Shown: positions 34,310 through 46,375 of the stretch, piece by piece
How positions within the stretch are numbered: the stretch's first letter is position 1
How the letters are laid out: each line of letters opens with the position of its first letter
Source of the DNA: Xenopus tropicalis
Taxonomy: Eukaryota > Chordata > Amphibia > Anura > Pipidae
Reading direction: 5' to 3'
Assembly (NCBI RefSeq): GCF_000004195.4
Contig: NC_030680.2
Span: 146,090,545-146,154,544, forward strand
Length of the DNA stretch: 64,000 nt
The notes under the pieces: generated by a model
Told to the model about the DNA's origin: nothing
The model's database searches: none
The model's input: only the letters and a program-made list of their open reading frames with translations
Translations under genes and position numbers: made by a program

Positions 34310-35745
34310 GTATCCAGCTTGGATGGGGTTGGTGGAACTACAACCAACCTGTAGCCAATCATAGCACTGAAGCTTACTTAGGGCTAGACCAGTAATCCCC
34401 AAACTATTTGGCTGATCCCCTTAGGGGCACTTAGAGATGTAGCCTTCAACCTGAAGGCTAGTTAGGATGAAATTTGTTTAGAATGGCTGTTTTATATTTC
34501 TAGACCAACTTGAAGGTCAATTAGGGCGAGATTTGAACATTGCCCTAAATATTCTAGTTGCCCTAACCAAAGGCTGGGCCTCCAAAGGTCAATTGGTCCA
34601 TAAAAGTCCAACAACCAGCATGCTTGATTGATCCAGGGAGCCAACTACAATAGGAGCAGCAACAAAATGAGAGATGTAGCCAGAGGTATCCCAAAAGTGT
34701 TGTCCTAGATCAGTGGTCTCCAACCAGTGGGGGTTAGTGGAACTACAACCAACCTGTAGCAAATTATAGCACTGGAGCTTACTTAGGGCTAGACCAGTGA
34801 TTCCAAAACTGAGGGGCTGATCCCCTTAGGGGCACTTAGAGATGTAGCCTTCAACCTGAAGGCTAGTTAGGATGAAATTTGTTTAGAATGGCTATTTTAT
34901 ATTTCTAGACCAACTTGTTTGAACATTGCCTTAAATAAACTAGTGGACTTCCAAAGGTCAACTGATCCAAAAAAGTCCAACAACCAGCATGCTAGATTGA
35001 TCCAGGGAGCCAATTACAATAGGAGCAGCTAGTTAGGATGAAATTTGTTTAGAATGGCTATTTTTTTATTTCTAGACACACCCAAAGACCAACTTGAAGG
35101 GCAATCGGGGCGAGATTTGAACATTGCCCTAACCAAAGGCTGGACTTCCAAAGGTCAATTGGTCCATCATAAAAGTCCAACAACCAGCATGCTAGATTGA
35201 TCCAGGGAGCCAACTACAATAGGAGCAGCAACAAAATGAGTGTGAAATGTGCCTCTAGGGTAAATAGAGATGTAGCCAGAGGTATTCCAAAGTGTTATCC
35301 TAGATCAGTGGTCCCCAACCAGTGGCTCCAAGGCAACATGTTGCTTTGGATGGGGTTGGTGGAACTACATGCAACCTGTAGCCAATTATAGTACTGGAGC
35401 TTACTTAGGGCTAGACCAGTGATTCCAAAACGGAGGGGCTGATCCCCTTAGGGGCACCTGGAAGGCTAGTTAAGATAAAATTTGTTTAGAATGGCTATTT
35501 TTTTATTTCTAGACACACCCAAAGCAAAACTTGAAGGTCAAAGGCTGGACTTCCAAAGGTCACTTAGTCCATAAAAGTCCAACAACCAGGCAACATGTTG
35601 CATTTTTTATTTCTAGACACACCCGAAGCCCAACTTGAAGGTCAATTAGGGCGGGAATTGAACACTACCCTAAATATTCTAGTGGACCTCCAAAGACTGG
35701 ACTTCCAAAGGTCAATTGCATGTCCTCGAGAGGGAGTGGAGGACA
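34310..35745 (+). repeat. Irregular long-unit array with hAT-derived pieces
   Basis: Blocks recur in the same order with deletions: 'gatgaaatttgtttagaatg' (about 34468, 34871, 35037; variant about 35475), 'aggggctgatcccctt' (about 34826, 35435), 'aagtccaacaaccagcatgc' (about 34602, 34974, 35175) and 'ctagatcagtggtc' (about 34706, 35300). Unit length is roughly 170-410 bp. The 'cagtggtccccaaccagtgg' blocks match the terminus of the CAGTGATCCCC hAT family, so a hAT fragment has been carried into the array. Confidence 0.75.
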
Positions 35746-36659
35746 GATATGCCCAGGTAGGGCAATCATGGACCATCTACAATTCTACATGGTCAGGAAA
35801 TAAGGGATTTTACAAAAAAACCTGAATTATTTGTGGATATTCCATGGTTACAAGACCTGCTGCAAACAATGAAGAACAGTTCAACTGTTATTTAGAAGAG
35901 GTCCATCTATAACTTACTAAAAAAAGGGAAACTTCTCCTTTAATTAAACAGGGTCTCTAACTGCACTGCCAGGGGCATTTAGCCATCTGTTTGTTAGTAT
36001 TAGCCCTTTCCAGTACATAACACACTTTATCCATAATGAAATACCCACATACTAATAATCAAGGCGCCAGAAATTTGCCCCCAAGTCTCGGCGAGGATTT
36101 CAAAACCAGCTCCGTTTTCTCCAAATCATAAAAATATATTTTTTTTTTTTTACGAGACGCCAGAGGAGGATCGTTGGGGTCGGAGCAGGCACATGTTTGG
36201 AGCGTCAATCGCACTTCAGTCGCCTGCCTGAGGCATCTCATAAAATCTTCCCTGTATATGAATCAATAAGAGTTTGATTTTACTACTAAAAGGCCACGCT
36301 GTGCGGAGTTATTGCTTCCCTGGTGCCCACGCAGGCTCTCTCCGTATCCAGCGCTTTCCCGAAACCGGCATATAACTGTAAATGGTTTATTTTCCTCTTA
36401 AAGGGCCACAATACGATCGTTTTTAAACATTTTGCTCTTAGTGTTTGTCCAAAGGAATCGCTATGAATCTTTAATCCTTTTTCTAGGAAGGTAATACCGG
36501 CTCAGCTTGCAGTTTCAGCCTAAGGTGCCTTCACTGTGCAATTTCCCTTAGCTCTCCTATTATGCTATAGTTCCCTTGGTGGAAAGACCCTGGTAAACAC
36601 ACTTCTATGCTCAAGCACAGACAGTCAGTATAAATCTTTAAGTAAATATATATATATAT
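35746..36659. other. No gene seen
   Basis: A T run near 36139-36150 and (TA)n at 36646-36659. 36060-36480 is single-copy-looking and moderately CpG-rich. No gene is supported. Confidence 0.3.
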
Positions 36660-37177
36660 TCAGAAAGTTCAAATTACGGAAAGGTCATGTTCCATAGACT
36701 CCAATTTAATCAAATAATTCACATTTTTAAAAATCGATTCCTTTTTCTCTGTAATAATAAAACAGTACCTGTACTTGATCCCAACTAAGATATAATTACC
36801 CCTTATTGGGGCAGAACAGCCCTATTGGGTTTATTTCATGGTTAAATGATTCCCTTTTCTCTGTAATAATAAAACAGTACCTGTACTTGATCCCAACTAA
36901 GATATAATTACCCCTTATTGGGGGCAGAACAGCCCTATTGGGTTTATTTAATGGTTAAATGATTCCCTTTTCTCTGTAATAATAAAACAGTACCTGTACT
37001 TGATCCCAACTAAGATATAATTACCCCTTATTGGGGGCAGAACAGCCCTATTGGGTTTATTTCATGGTTAAATGATTCCCTTTTCTCTGTAATAATAAAA
37101 CAGTACCTGTACTTGATCCCAACTAAGATATAATTACCCCTTATTGGAGCAAAAACAATCCTAGTGGGTTTAATTAA
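36660..37177 (+). mobile_element. Satellite-A MITE, locus 5 (both ends lost)
   Basis: The left terminus is replaced by (TA)n, beginning at the subterminal 'cagaaagttcaaattacgg'. Four monomers of 112-113 bp follow (phases about 36770, 36883, 36996, 37109). The last monomer decays at 'aaaacaatcctagtgggttt'. Confidence 0.9.
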
Positions 37178-38350
37178 TTTTTTTTACCAAGGGACACTTT
37201 TATACATATAATAACTCATGTTATATATAGGGCCAATTTATCAGTCCTCCATTATTTTTACTAATAGATAAGAAGCCATTTAATCTCCCTGTGTATTTGG
37301 GAGTCTTGGAGAAACCCAGAGAACCAAAACCCACATAGACAAAGGGAGACTTTATAATCTCCTCTGGTCGAAATTGAACCCCAATAGCACACAGCCAACT
37401 AAAGATTTAAACATATAAATCTTCTTAACTCAACACTGACCCTTTGCTTCTAAGCAAAGAAAATCTTTTAGCACACTTCATAAAAATGTAATTGCCCCAA
37501 GCGTCCAAATTGACACCCCGCCCCCCCCCCGCCCCAGGTTACTACCCATATATTATGCCTACCTTGTAATATTCCCTACACTGTGTTAATGCTATTTCTT
37601 GTAGGGATGCACCAAATCCATTATTTTTGGACAAATCGCAAATATTAAACAAAAGATAAAACAGAATATGAAATCCAAACCCTTATTTGCATATTCAAAT
37701 TTGAGAAGAAGTATAACATTACATGATCCAGGAAGAGATATTGCAGTAATATGCAACCTAATATGGCTCAGTGGTAGGATAACCCATGTCAGGGGGTGTA
37801 ACTTAACCCTTAGAGATGAAATTTCTGCAATATGGAATTTGCAAAAACTTTCTCTCCCCGTTTTATTGGAAAAGTCACAGCCATGTTTTAGCAAAAAGCC
37901 ATTTAAAAGAGTTAAAAAGTAAATAAATAAATAAATCGAAAAGCACAAAATTTCTTTGGCAACCGTATCGTTTCAGGCCGACGTTAATCTTCAGTTAATC
38001 CGTCCCCGTCCCTCCCCTCCGACATGGAGGAAAAAAACATGTCCCCATTGTTGCTCGAGGCAGGAATTGCTAACTTCCAACGCCGTGTGTAAAGGTGAAT
38101 TAAAATGTTAAATGAAACCCTCCAAAGACACCGGCTAAAGTGACAGCCAATACGGAACTACCTTTGGGGAATAGAGACAGAACGTTTCTCTTGAGTTGCA
38201 ACCGCCGCCGTCACTACAGCAGAAATTTTATGACCGTTCAGGAAGTTTTTGTATTTTCGGTACTTTGTATCTTGGAATCCAGCCAAATTGCAATTTACAG
38301 CTGGAAATGTCACTTTATTCTCTACTTTTGGTTACAATATTGCCATGTTA
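37178..38350. other. No gene seen; possible degraded SINE at about 37268-37410
   Basis: 37290-37390 ('gagaaacccagagaacc', 'acccacatagacaaagggag', 'cgaaattgaacccc') resembles a degraded dispersed SINE/L2-associated repeat. C-rich run at about 37517-37532. Overlapping frames at 37592-38437 have no recognised domain. Confidence 0.35.
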
Positions 38351-39297
38351 TGGGTATGGGACCTTTTATCCAGAATGCTCGGGACCTCAGGCTTTTTGAA
38401 TAAGGGATCTGCAACCTTAAGTCTACTAAAAAAATAATTTAACCATGAAATAAACCCAATAGGGCTGTTCTGCCCCCAATAAGGGGTAATTATATCTTAG
38501 TTGGGATCAAGTACAGGTACTGTTTTATTATTACAGAGAAAAGGGAATCATTTAACCATTAAATAAACCCAATAGGGCTGTTCTGCCCCAATAAGGGGTA
38601 ATTATATCTTAGTTGGGATCAAGTACAGGTACTGTTTTATTATTACAGAGAAAAGGGAATCATTTAACCATGAAATAAACCCAATAGGGCTGTTCTGCCC
38701 CAATAAGGGGTAATTATATCTTAGTTGGGATCAAGTACAGGTACTGTTTTATTATTACAGAGAAAAGGGAATCATTTAACCATTAAATAAACCCAATATG
38801 GCTGTTCTGCCCCAATAAGGGGTAATTATATCTTAGTTGGGATCAAGTACAGGTACTGTTTTATTATTACAGAGAAAAGGGAATCATTTAACCATTAAAT
38901 AAACCCAATAGGGCTGTTCTGCCCCCAATAAGGGGTAATTATATCTTAGTTGGGATCAAGTACAGACACTGTTTTATTATTATAGAGAAAAGGGAATCAT
39001 TTAACCATTAAATAAACCCAATAGGGCTGTTCTGCCCCAATAAGGGGTAATTATATCTTAGTTGGGATCAAGTACAGGTACTGTTTTATTATTACATAGA
39101 AAAGGGAATCATTTAACCATTAAATAAACCCAATAGGGCTGTTCTGCCCCAATAAGGGGTAATTATATCTTAGTTGGGATCAAGTACAGGTACTGTTTTA
39201 TTATTACAGAGAAAAGGGAATCATTTAACCATGAAATAAACCCAATAGGGCTGTTCTGCCCCCAATAAGGGGTAATTATATCTTAGTTGGGATCAAG
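38351..39297 (-). mobile_element. Satellite-A MITE, locus 6 (right end missing)
   Basis: The left terminus TGGGTATGGGACCTTTTATC follows TA (38349-38350), then 'cttaagtctactaaaaaa' and about eight 112-113 bp monomers in reverse orientation. Cut at 39297 ('gggatcaag|aagtcgg'). One monomer carries 'acagacact' instead of 'acaggtact' (38964). Confidence 0.9.
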
Positions 39298-39339
39298 AAG
39301 TCGGATACCCTAAGAACATGGTTACAAAAAAGAAGACAA

Positions 39340-39455
39340 AAAATTCTGTGTTTCATTTGATAGAGGACTCAGTGTGGCATTACTGTAAGTGCTTATGGCT
39401 GTATTTACATAGACCGTTCTGATAAAGCTTACTTAGTTTTTACCTTTCTCACAGG
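39340..39455 (+). mobile_element. T2-type MITE fragment
   Basis: 'gataaagcttacttagtttt' and 'gcttatggctgtatttacat' match the minus-strand form of the 1.63-2.06 kb MITE. Only one end segment is present. Confidence 0.6.
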
Positions 39456-39828
39456 CCATAGAACAGCATCTCTGCTCATTCACCGGCTTTTTTCCCCCGT
39501 ATCGGAGGGGGGCCCTTGGGGAGGCAAAAGCCGGGGATTTGAAATCTGCATGTTTGATTGGATTATTTGCGAAGGCGCGCAGGCTTTATATACCAGAGAT
39601 AAAAATGCTCCTGGAGGACATTAGTGTTAAACGTATGTTTTACAGTGTCTTTAAAATAATTGATTAACAAATATTGTACTCATTAGCGGCTATGAGAGCC
39701 ACTGAGCGGCAAAAGTTCACGGCAGTCACCGAAGGAAATGAATCATGGCGGCTACTGAGAGGATTGGGATGGAGAAAAAGGGCAACGTTAGGGCTACGGC
39801 ACATGGGGCTTATTCTCTGAAGACACAG
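39456..39828. other. Single-copy stretch; possible conserved non-coding sequence
   Basis: 39540-39770 is single-copy-looking with TAATTGATTAAC-like cores ('aaaataattgattaacaaat'). No gene is supported. Confidence 0.35.
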
Positions 39829-40084
39829 TTAAAGGGAAACTATACCCCCAGAATGAATTCATAACCAACAGACAGTTTATATGATGTAAGTGGCCTATTA
39901 AAGAATCTCCCCAAACTGGAATATATATATCAGTAAATATTGCCCTTTTACATCCTTTCCCTTGAGCCTCCATTTAGTGATGGGCTGTGTGCTCCCTCAG
40001 AGATCAGCTGACAGGAAGTGATGCAGCTCTAACTGTAACAGGAAGTAGTGTGGGAGCAAAAGGCAGAACTTTGCCCATTCATTG
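39829..40084 (+). mobile_element. T2/Kolobok-type MITE (TTAAAGGGAAACTATACC family), copy 3
   Basis: Starts TTAAAGGGAAACTATACC at 39829 and is colinear with the minus-strand copies at 8.1 and 16.2 kb. It stops at 'cccattcattgg' (40084), where satellite C starts without a gap. The other half of the MITE is missing. Confidence 0.8.
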
Positions 40085-41163
40085 GAATGGAATAGGGACC
40101 TTAGATTGTAAGCTCACTGGGGCAGGGACTGATAGGAATGTGATAGGGACCTTAGATTGTAAGCTCACTGGGGCAGGGACTGATGGGAATGGGATAGGGA
40201 CCTTAGATTGTAAGCTCCACTGGGGCAGGGACTGATGGGAATGGGATAGGGACCTTAGATTGTAAGCTCACTGGGGCAGGGACTGATAGGAATGTGATAG
40301 GGACCTTAGATTGTAAGCTCACTGGGGCAGGGACTGATGGGAATGGGATAGGGACCTTAGATTGTAAGCTCACTGGGGCAGGGACTGATGGGAATGGGAT
40401 AGGGACCTTAGATTGTAAGCTCACTGGGGCAGGGACTGATGGGAATGTGATAGGGACCTTAGATTGTAAGCTCACTGGGGCAGGGACTGATGGGAATGTG
40501 ATAGGGACCTTAGATTGTAAGCTCACTGGGGCAGGGGCTGATGGGAATGGGATAGGGACCTTAGATTGTAAGCTCACTGGGGCAGGGGCTGATGGGAATG
40601 TGATAGGGACCTTAGATTGTAAGCTCACTGGGGCAGGGACTGATGGGAATGTGATTAGGGACCTTAGATTGTAAGCTCACTGGGGCAGGGACTGATGGGA
40701 ATGTGATAGGGACCTTAGATTGTAAGCTCACTGGGGCAGGGACTGATGGGAATGGGATAGGGACCTTAGATTGGTAAGCTCACTGGGGCAGGGGCTGATG
40801 GGAATGTGATAGGGACCTTAGATTGTAAGCTCACTGGGGCAGGGGGCTGATGGGAATGGGATAGGGACCTTAGATTGTAAGCTCACTGGGGCAGGGGCTG
40901 ATGGGAATGGGATAGGGACCTTAGATTGTAAGCTCACTGGGGCAGGGGCTGATGGGAATGGGATAGGGACCTTAGATTGTAAGCTCACTGGGGCAGGGAC
41001 TGATGGGAATGTGATAGGGACCTTAGATTGTAAGCTCACTGGGGCAGGGACTGATGGGAATGTGATAGGGACCTTAGATTGTAAGCTCACTGGGGCAGGG
41101 ACTGATGGGAATGTGATAGGGACCTTAGATTGTAAGCTCACTGGGGCAGGGGCTGATGGGAAT
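40085..41163 (+). repeat. Satellite C, locus 2: about 21 copies of the 51-bp monomer
   Basis: Monomer 'gggaccttagattgtaagct' then 'cactggggcagggactgatg' then 'ggaatg(g/t)gata', reverse to the 10.9-kb array. Most copies are 51 bp, with single insertions (40655, 40773, 40843). 'ggggctgatggg' variants cluster at 40530-40960. Frames of 17-codon periodicity (up to 141 codons) are artefacts. Confidence 0.95.
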
Positions 41164-41235
41164 GATGTACAATCTCTATACAGAGCTGCAGAATGTCAGT
41201 GCTTATATACAAGCACAATAATACTAAGTACAGTT
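41164..41235 (+). mobile_element. L2/CR1-type 3' tail following satellite C
   Basis: 'gatgtacaatctctatacagagctgcagaatgtcagtgc' (in segments) continues where the monomers stop. It resembles the frog L2-type tail phrase 'tacagcgctgcggaat'. This supports the view that satellite C grew inside such a tail. Confidence 0.5.
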
Positions 41236-41756
41236 ATACACTAATTGTCTAATAAAGGAATTAGTAGAGTGAAATGTGCTGCAAGGAGAAGGCTGATCCA
41301 GCCGGGCCGGTAGCTCCGCGTATGTAACGCTGAGGAACGAGCGCTCCCTGCGCCATTAGCAGGAGATACAAATTGAATTAATCAGCGCACAGATAGTTCA
41401 ACCCACATGGCTAGGAAAGTGTGCAAAACAATTACAATGAGGCAATTAAAGCGAACATCAATGGATTGCAAATATTAACCTAAAAATAACGTTATTAAGC
41501 GGCTTACACAGCGCAGTTAATGCAATTTGCAGCAGGCAGGCTTAATGTCACCCAACGCCGCTCCTGCTTCAATGGGCAGGAAGGAAAGGGAATGTAAAAA
41601 TTTGATGGACACGGTTTATAATGGAACCCGACAGAATCTGTATAAGCACAAGGGGAGCCGTATATACTGTGCTCCATAGATAGCATCTTATAGTACCACT
41701 ATGGCAGCTCACATACATGTATGTGTAAGTATAATATATCCTATATTTATATAATG
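41236..41756. other. Single-copy stretch
   Basis: 41280-41520 is single-copy-looking with AATTA cores ('aattgaattaatcagcg'). Unassigned. Confidence 0.3.
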
Positions 41757-42625
41757 TTGGCAATCCCTATGCTGCCATAGTTTTATGGTATCTCTCTGTA
41801 CAGGCTATGAGCAAACTTAGGGGGCTGTTCCTGCTGAATTGTGCTTAGTACAGGGGAATCCCTATGTGCCATAGTTTTATGGTATCTCTCTGTACAGGCT
41901 ATGAGCAAACTTAGGGGGCTGTTCCTGCTGAATTGTGCTTAGTACAGGGGAATCCCTATGTGCCATAGTTTTATGGTATCTCTCTGTACAGGCTATGAGC
42001 AAACTTAGGGGGCTGTTCCTGCTGAATTGTGCTTAGTACAGGGGAATCCCTATGTGCCATAGTTTTATGGTATCTCTCTGTACAGGCTATGGGCAAACTT
42101 AGGGGGCTGTTCCTGCTGAATTGTGCTTAGTACAGGGGAATCCCTATGTGCCATAGTTTTATGGTATCTCTCTGTACAGGCTATGAGCAAACTTAGGGGG
42201 CTGTTCCTGCTGAATTGTGCTTAGTACAGGGGAATCCCTATGTGCCATAGTTTTATGGTATCTCTCTGTACAGGCTATGAGCAAACTTAGGGGGCTGTTC
42301 CTGCTGAATTGTGCTTAGTACAGGGGAATCCCTATGTGCCATAGTTTTATGGTATCTCTCTGTACAGGCTATGGGCAAACTTAGGGGGCTGTTCCTGCTG
42401 AATTGTGCTTAGTACAGGGGAATCCCTATGTGCCATAGTTTTATGGTATCTCTCTGTACAGGCTATGAGCAAACTTAGGGGGCTGTTCCTGCTGAATTGT
42501 GCTTAGTACAGGGGAATCCCTATGTGCCATAGTTTTATGGTATCTCTCTGTACAGGCTATGAGCAAACTTAGGGGGCTGTTCCTGCTGAATTGTGCTTAG
42601 TACAGGGGAATCCCTATGTGCCATA
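41757..42625 (-). repeat. Satellite E, locus 2: about 9 copies of the 94-bp monomer
   Basis: 'ccatagttttatggtatctc' recurs every 94 bp; reverse orientation relative to 9969-10515. Copies are almost identical apart from 'tatgagc'/'tatgggc' variants. Confidence 0.95.
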
Positions 42626-43323
42626 TACACGAAAGATATCCATTTCCTTACATACTTTTATGCAATTGGTCATTTTTTCCTTATGTCTGTGTTTTCTTGA
42701 TCATTTTATCCCCATAAATACTATAAGGGTGGGGGGGGGGGGTTCTGCCATTTCCTACAGATTTGTTCAACATGACAAGCGAAGTAGAAATTGCAGAAAA
42801 TGTCCCCGCGTGATTATTGATGTGTTTCTCCTCTCCCTCCCTCCCTCGCTCCTTTTTCTCTTTTACTCAAACATAATATAATTGTAAGCTACCTAGCACT
42901 CTGCTGTGTAATTTTGTGAAAGCTAAAAGGACGGAGTAATCATGTTCAGGCCGACGGGTGGGGGGGGAATAAAATTCCATCCATCTCCGAACAGACAATT
43001 AGAATGAGTGGCGTCTGATAACAGCTAGCTGCCACCCGACGCAGCGTGACATCTTTGTGTCCCGCCAGTTACAGCCCGGCGAATAATAAGCAGGGAAGCA
43101 ATCACAACTATGATCTTAAGGAAATCAAGTGGCGTGAAAGAACAATCAGAGCCCGAGGGGCGGAAAGTAAAAGTATTTATTTTGCCAGGGAAATCCGCGG
43201 GATCAAGAGCTAAAAAGGAGACGGAGATGGGGATTGGTGTCAGAAATCCACCCACGGAGGTTCTAAGGGGAAAAATAGAGAATCACGAGAAAAGGATGTC
43301 AACTTTCTTTCCACCATGGAACA
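42626..43323. other. Single-copy stretch; 12-bp G run
   Basis: G run at 42731-42742. 43000-43300 is CpG-bearing and single-copy-looking ('cccgaggggcggaaag'). No gene is supported. Confidence 0.3.
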
Positions 43324-44436
43324 CAGATATGGGATCCCTTATCCGGAAACCCATTATCCAAAAATTTCCGAATTACCGAAAAGCCATCTCCCATAGACTC
43401 AATTATAAGCAAATAATTCACATTTTTAAAAAGTATTTCCCTTTTCTCTGTAATAATAAAACAGTACCTGTACTTGATCCCAACTAAGATATAATTACCC
43501 CTTATTGGGGGCAGAACAGCCCTATTGGGTTTATTTAATGGTTAAATGATTCCCTTTTCTCTGTAATAATAAAACAGTACCTGTACTTGATCCCAACTAA
43601 GATATAATTACCCCTTATTGGGGGCAGAACAGCCCTATTGGGTTTATTTAATGGTTAAATGATTCTCTTTTCTCTGTAATAATAAAACAGTGCCTGTACT
43701 TGATCCCAACTAAGATATAATTACCCCTTATTGGGGCAGAACAGCCCTATTGGGTTTATTTAATGGTTAAATGATTCCCTTTTCTCTGTAATAATAAAAC
43801 AGTACCTGTACTTGATCCCAACTAAGATATAATTACCCCTTATTGGGGCAGAACAGCCCTATTGGGTTTATTTAATGGTTAAATGATTCCCTTTTCTCTG
43901 TAATAATAAAACAGTACCTGTACTTGATCCCAACTAAGATATAATTACCCCTTATTGGGGGCAGAACAGCCCTATTGGGTTTATTTAATGGTTAAATGAT
44001 TCCCTTTTCTCTGTAATAATAAAACAGTACCTGTACTTGATCCCAACTAAGATATAATTACCCCTTATTGGGGCAGAACAGCCCTATTGGGTTTATTTCA
44101 TGGTTAAATGATTCCCTTTTCTCTGTAATAATAAAACAGTACCTGTACTTGATCCCAACTAAGATATAATTACCCCTTATTGGGGCAGAACAGCCCTATT
44201 GGGTTTATTTCATGGTTAAATGATTCCCTTTTCTCTGTAATAATAAAACAGTACCTGTACTTGATCCCAACTAAGATATAATTACCCCTTATTGGGGGCA
44301 GAACAATCCTATTGGGTTTATTCAATATTTAAATGATTTTTAGCAGACTTAAGTTATAGAGATCCAAATTAAAGAAAGATCCCTTATCTGTAAAACCCCA
44401 GGTCCCGAGCATTCTGGATAATAGGTCCCATACCTG
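43324..44436 (+). mobile_element. Satellite-A MITE, locus 7 (complete)
   Basis: Left terminus CAGATATGGGATCCCTTATC (flank CA, probably a mutated TA), the subterminal 'ccatagactcaattataagc', eight monomers of 112-113 bp (phases about 43469, 43582, 43694, 43806, 43918, 44031, 44143, 44256), the right subterminal 'gcattctggataataggtcc' and terminus 'catacctg' followed by TA. Length 1113 bp. Confidence 0.93.
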
Positions 44437-45216
44437 TATAAGAATGGGGCTATGGGGACCACGTGTGCCCCTTCCTGAGCATATAGCCTGCCCCCTAGAC
44501 TAACTAGCTGATCCATGACACCAAGAAAACAAAAAACATACACAATTCATATAAATCATACAACTGCTCTGTAGCCAATGGGAGCCCATTTAAGGTGAAA
44601 TAGGAAGATAAACAGGGGTCAGTAGTAATTTATGGCTCTCTACAGAAGTATAGAATAAAAGGGACACATCGCCAATGATGCTTGTTTTGATTATTTATGA
44701 TGATCCATAAGTTTAGCCCCAAAGCCCACTGAGCATGTGCAGTGCCACTGACACACACAAGATGGCCTAAGAAGATCCAAGACGGCGAACTGCTGGAAAC
44801 AACTTTGAAGGCCTCGATTATTATTATATAGGGCTTCTATACCTCTGTTACAGCATTTCTAGCCATATAGTTTTTTAGGATAAGGTCTCCTTCCATGTGT
44901 GTTAAGAAACGGACACATTTTGAAAGAACTAGGAGGCTGTAGAACATAAGGGGTTAACCAAGCAATAAAAGCCTAAGCCTTAGATCTAGAAATTCATTTT
45001 GACTGCAGAATACAATGAGGAAGAAATATTTCAGGGACTTACACCTCATATAATGTATCCCCTGCTCACACTCATATTCTGCTGCTTCAAAAATATAACA
45101 TTTATTAATATCGTAACGGTCGGGTTTGTCCAATAAAGAAAGGCATTCCCGCGGAGGAAAGTCACATGGTAGCGCCAGAGTGATCCAGGCTCATATTTGC
45201 CCACATTGGCCCATTT
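44437..45216. other. No gene seen
   Basis: Unassigned, AT-rich. Confidence 0.3.
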
Positions 45217-45585
45217 GGGCTGATTTATCAATGATCTAATATGAATTTAGTTCCACAATTCTAATTTTTTTGCACAAAAAATTCCCAAATTCGAATTTCA
45301 AAAACTTGAATGATGGATTTATCAAGTGCAAAAAAATTTTTTGAAAAACGTGAATGTAAAACTTTGGCACCTAAAAGATTGTGAGTTCCAAGTCAATTGG
45401 AGTTATTCGAGACAAAATTTATACTTTTTTTAGTTTGCGTTCTTTGAATTTTTCAAATTTTTGGACAATTTGTAAATGAAAAAAAAGAATACAAATTCAA
45501 TGCATGAGTGTTTTTTCACGGTTTTAGTAAAATTTTGATTAAATAAAAAAATCTAAATTCAGAAATTCAAACACCAAGCGTCCCA
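45217..45585. mobile_element. AT-rich Xenopus interspersed repeat (family not named)
   Basis: 'gggctgatttatcaatgatc', repeated 'aattcgaatttc'-like motifs and 'gatggatttatcaagtgc' are characteristic phrases of an abundant AT-rich frog repeat. No clean ends are seen. Confidence 0.5.
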
Positions 45586-45735
45586 GTTTTGGCTCAATGT
45601 TATCATCTTCATAATTGAAATTGGTTTTTATTTGACCGTTGGGCATTTTTCAGGCCATAACTGCAGCCAAGCAGGACTTGTTGTCCTTCCACCTACTAAG
45701 TGGCGACCAATGGTGGCCTTGAGCGGTTTGCCTTA
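45586..45735. other. Unassigned
   Basis: No feature seen. Confidence 0.3.
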
Positions 45736-46041
45736 AGGTGGCCATACACGGGCCGATTGTAGCTGCTGATATTAGTGCCTTGGACCGATTCAGCAGCTTA
45801 TCGGCCCGTGTAGGGGCATGCCCTACCGATATCTGGCCTGAATTGATTGGGCAGGTTAAAAGATTTATTTGGATCGGGGACCCCATCAGCTCATTGATGC
45901 GGTCCCCAAACTGACTGTCCCTTTGCCGCCCTGGGGCCAAACAATCTAATTATTGCCCATCCGTAGGTGGGGATATCGGGAGAAGATCTGCACACTTGGT
46001 GACCTCGCCAAGCGAGCGGATCTTCACGTGTATGGCCACCT
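45736..46041 (+). mobile_element. PIF/Harbinger-like MITE (AGGTGGCCATACAC family)
   Basis: Ends AGGTGGCCATACACG and GTGTATGGCCACCT are perfect mirror complements over 13-14 bp, flanked by TTA on both sides (45733-45735, 46042-46044). 306 bp. This is the cleanest example of the family's 3-bp target. Confidence 0.88.
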
Positions 46042-46147
46042 TTACATTATTCATACACAAAGATCTATTTTCCAGGTCAGGACGTGAAGGATCACATTTT
46101 TGCTAAATTGGGTTCAACCTTCGCCAGAAATTTATGATTAGGGTTTC

Positions 46148-46260
46148 CACAGATTAATAGTAGGCAGAAAATCCCTTGACTATGGACCATACCAAGTGCC
46201 ATCAACAGCCCAATTTGGTCCATGGTCAATGAGAGTTTCTGCCTACTATTAATCTGAGGA
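46148..46260. repeat. Inverted repeat, about 40-bp arms
   Basis: 'cagattaatagtaggcagaa' (from about 46150) pairs with 'ttctgcctactattaatctg' (to about 46256) without mismatch. The inner parts 'ttgactatggacca' and 'tggtccatggtcaa' pair with one mismatch. It may be the core of an older MITE, since 'catgtatggtcatcttaag' at 46358-46375 looks like a degraded Harbinger-type end. Confidence 0.8.
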
Positions 46261-46375
46261 AGCCCTGATGAAATATTAATGGGGGCATTTTCATACACGT
46301 GAAGAGCGAATGCCAATTCAGTCAAGAATAACTAATTCCATGGGCCAAGTCTACCCCATGTATGGTCATCTTAAG

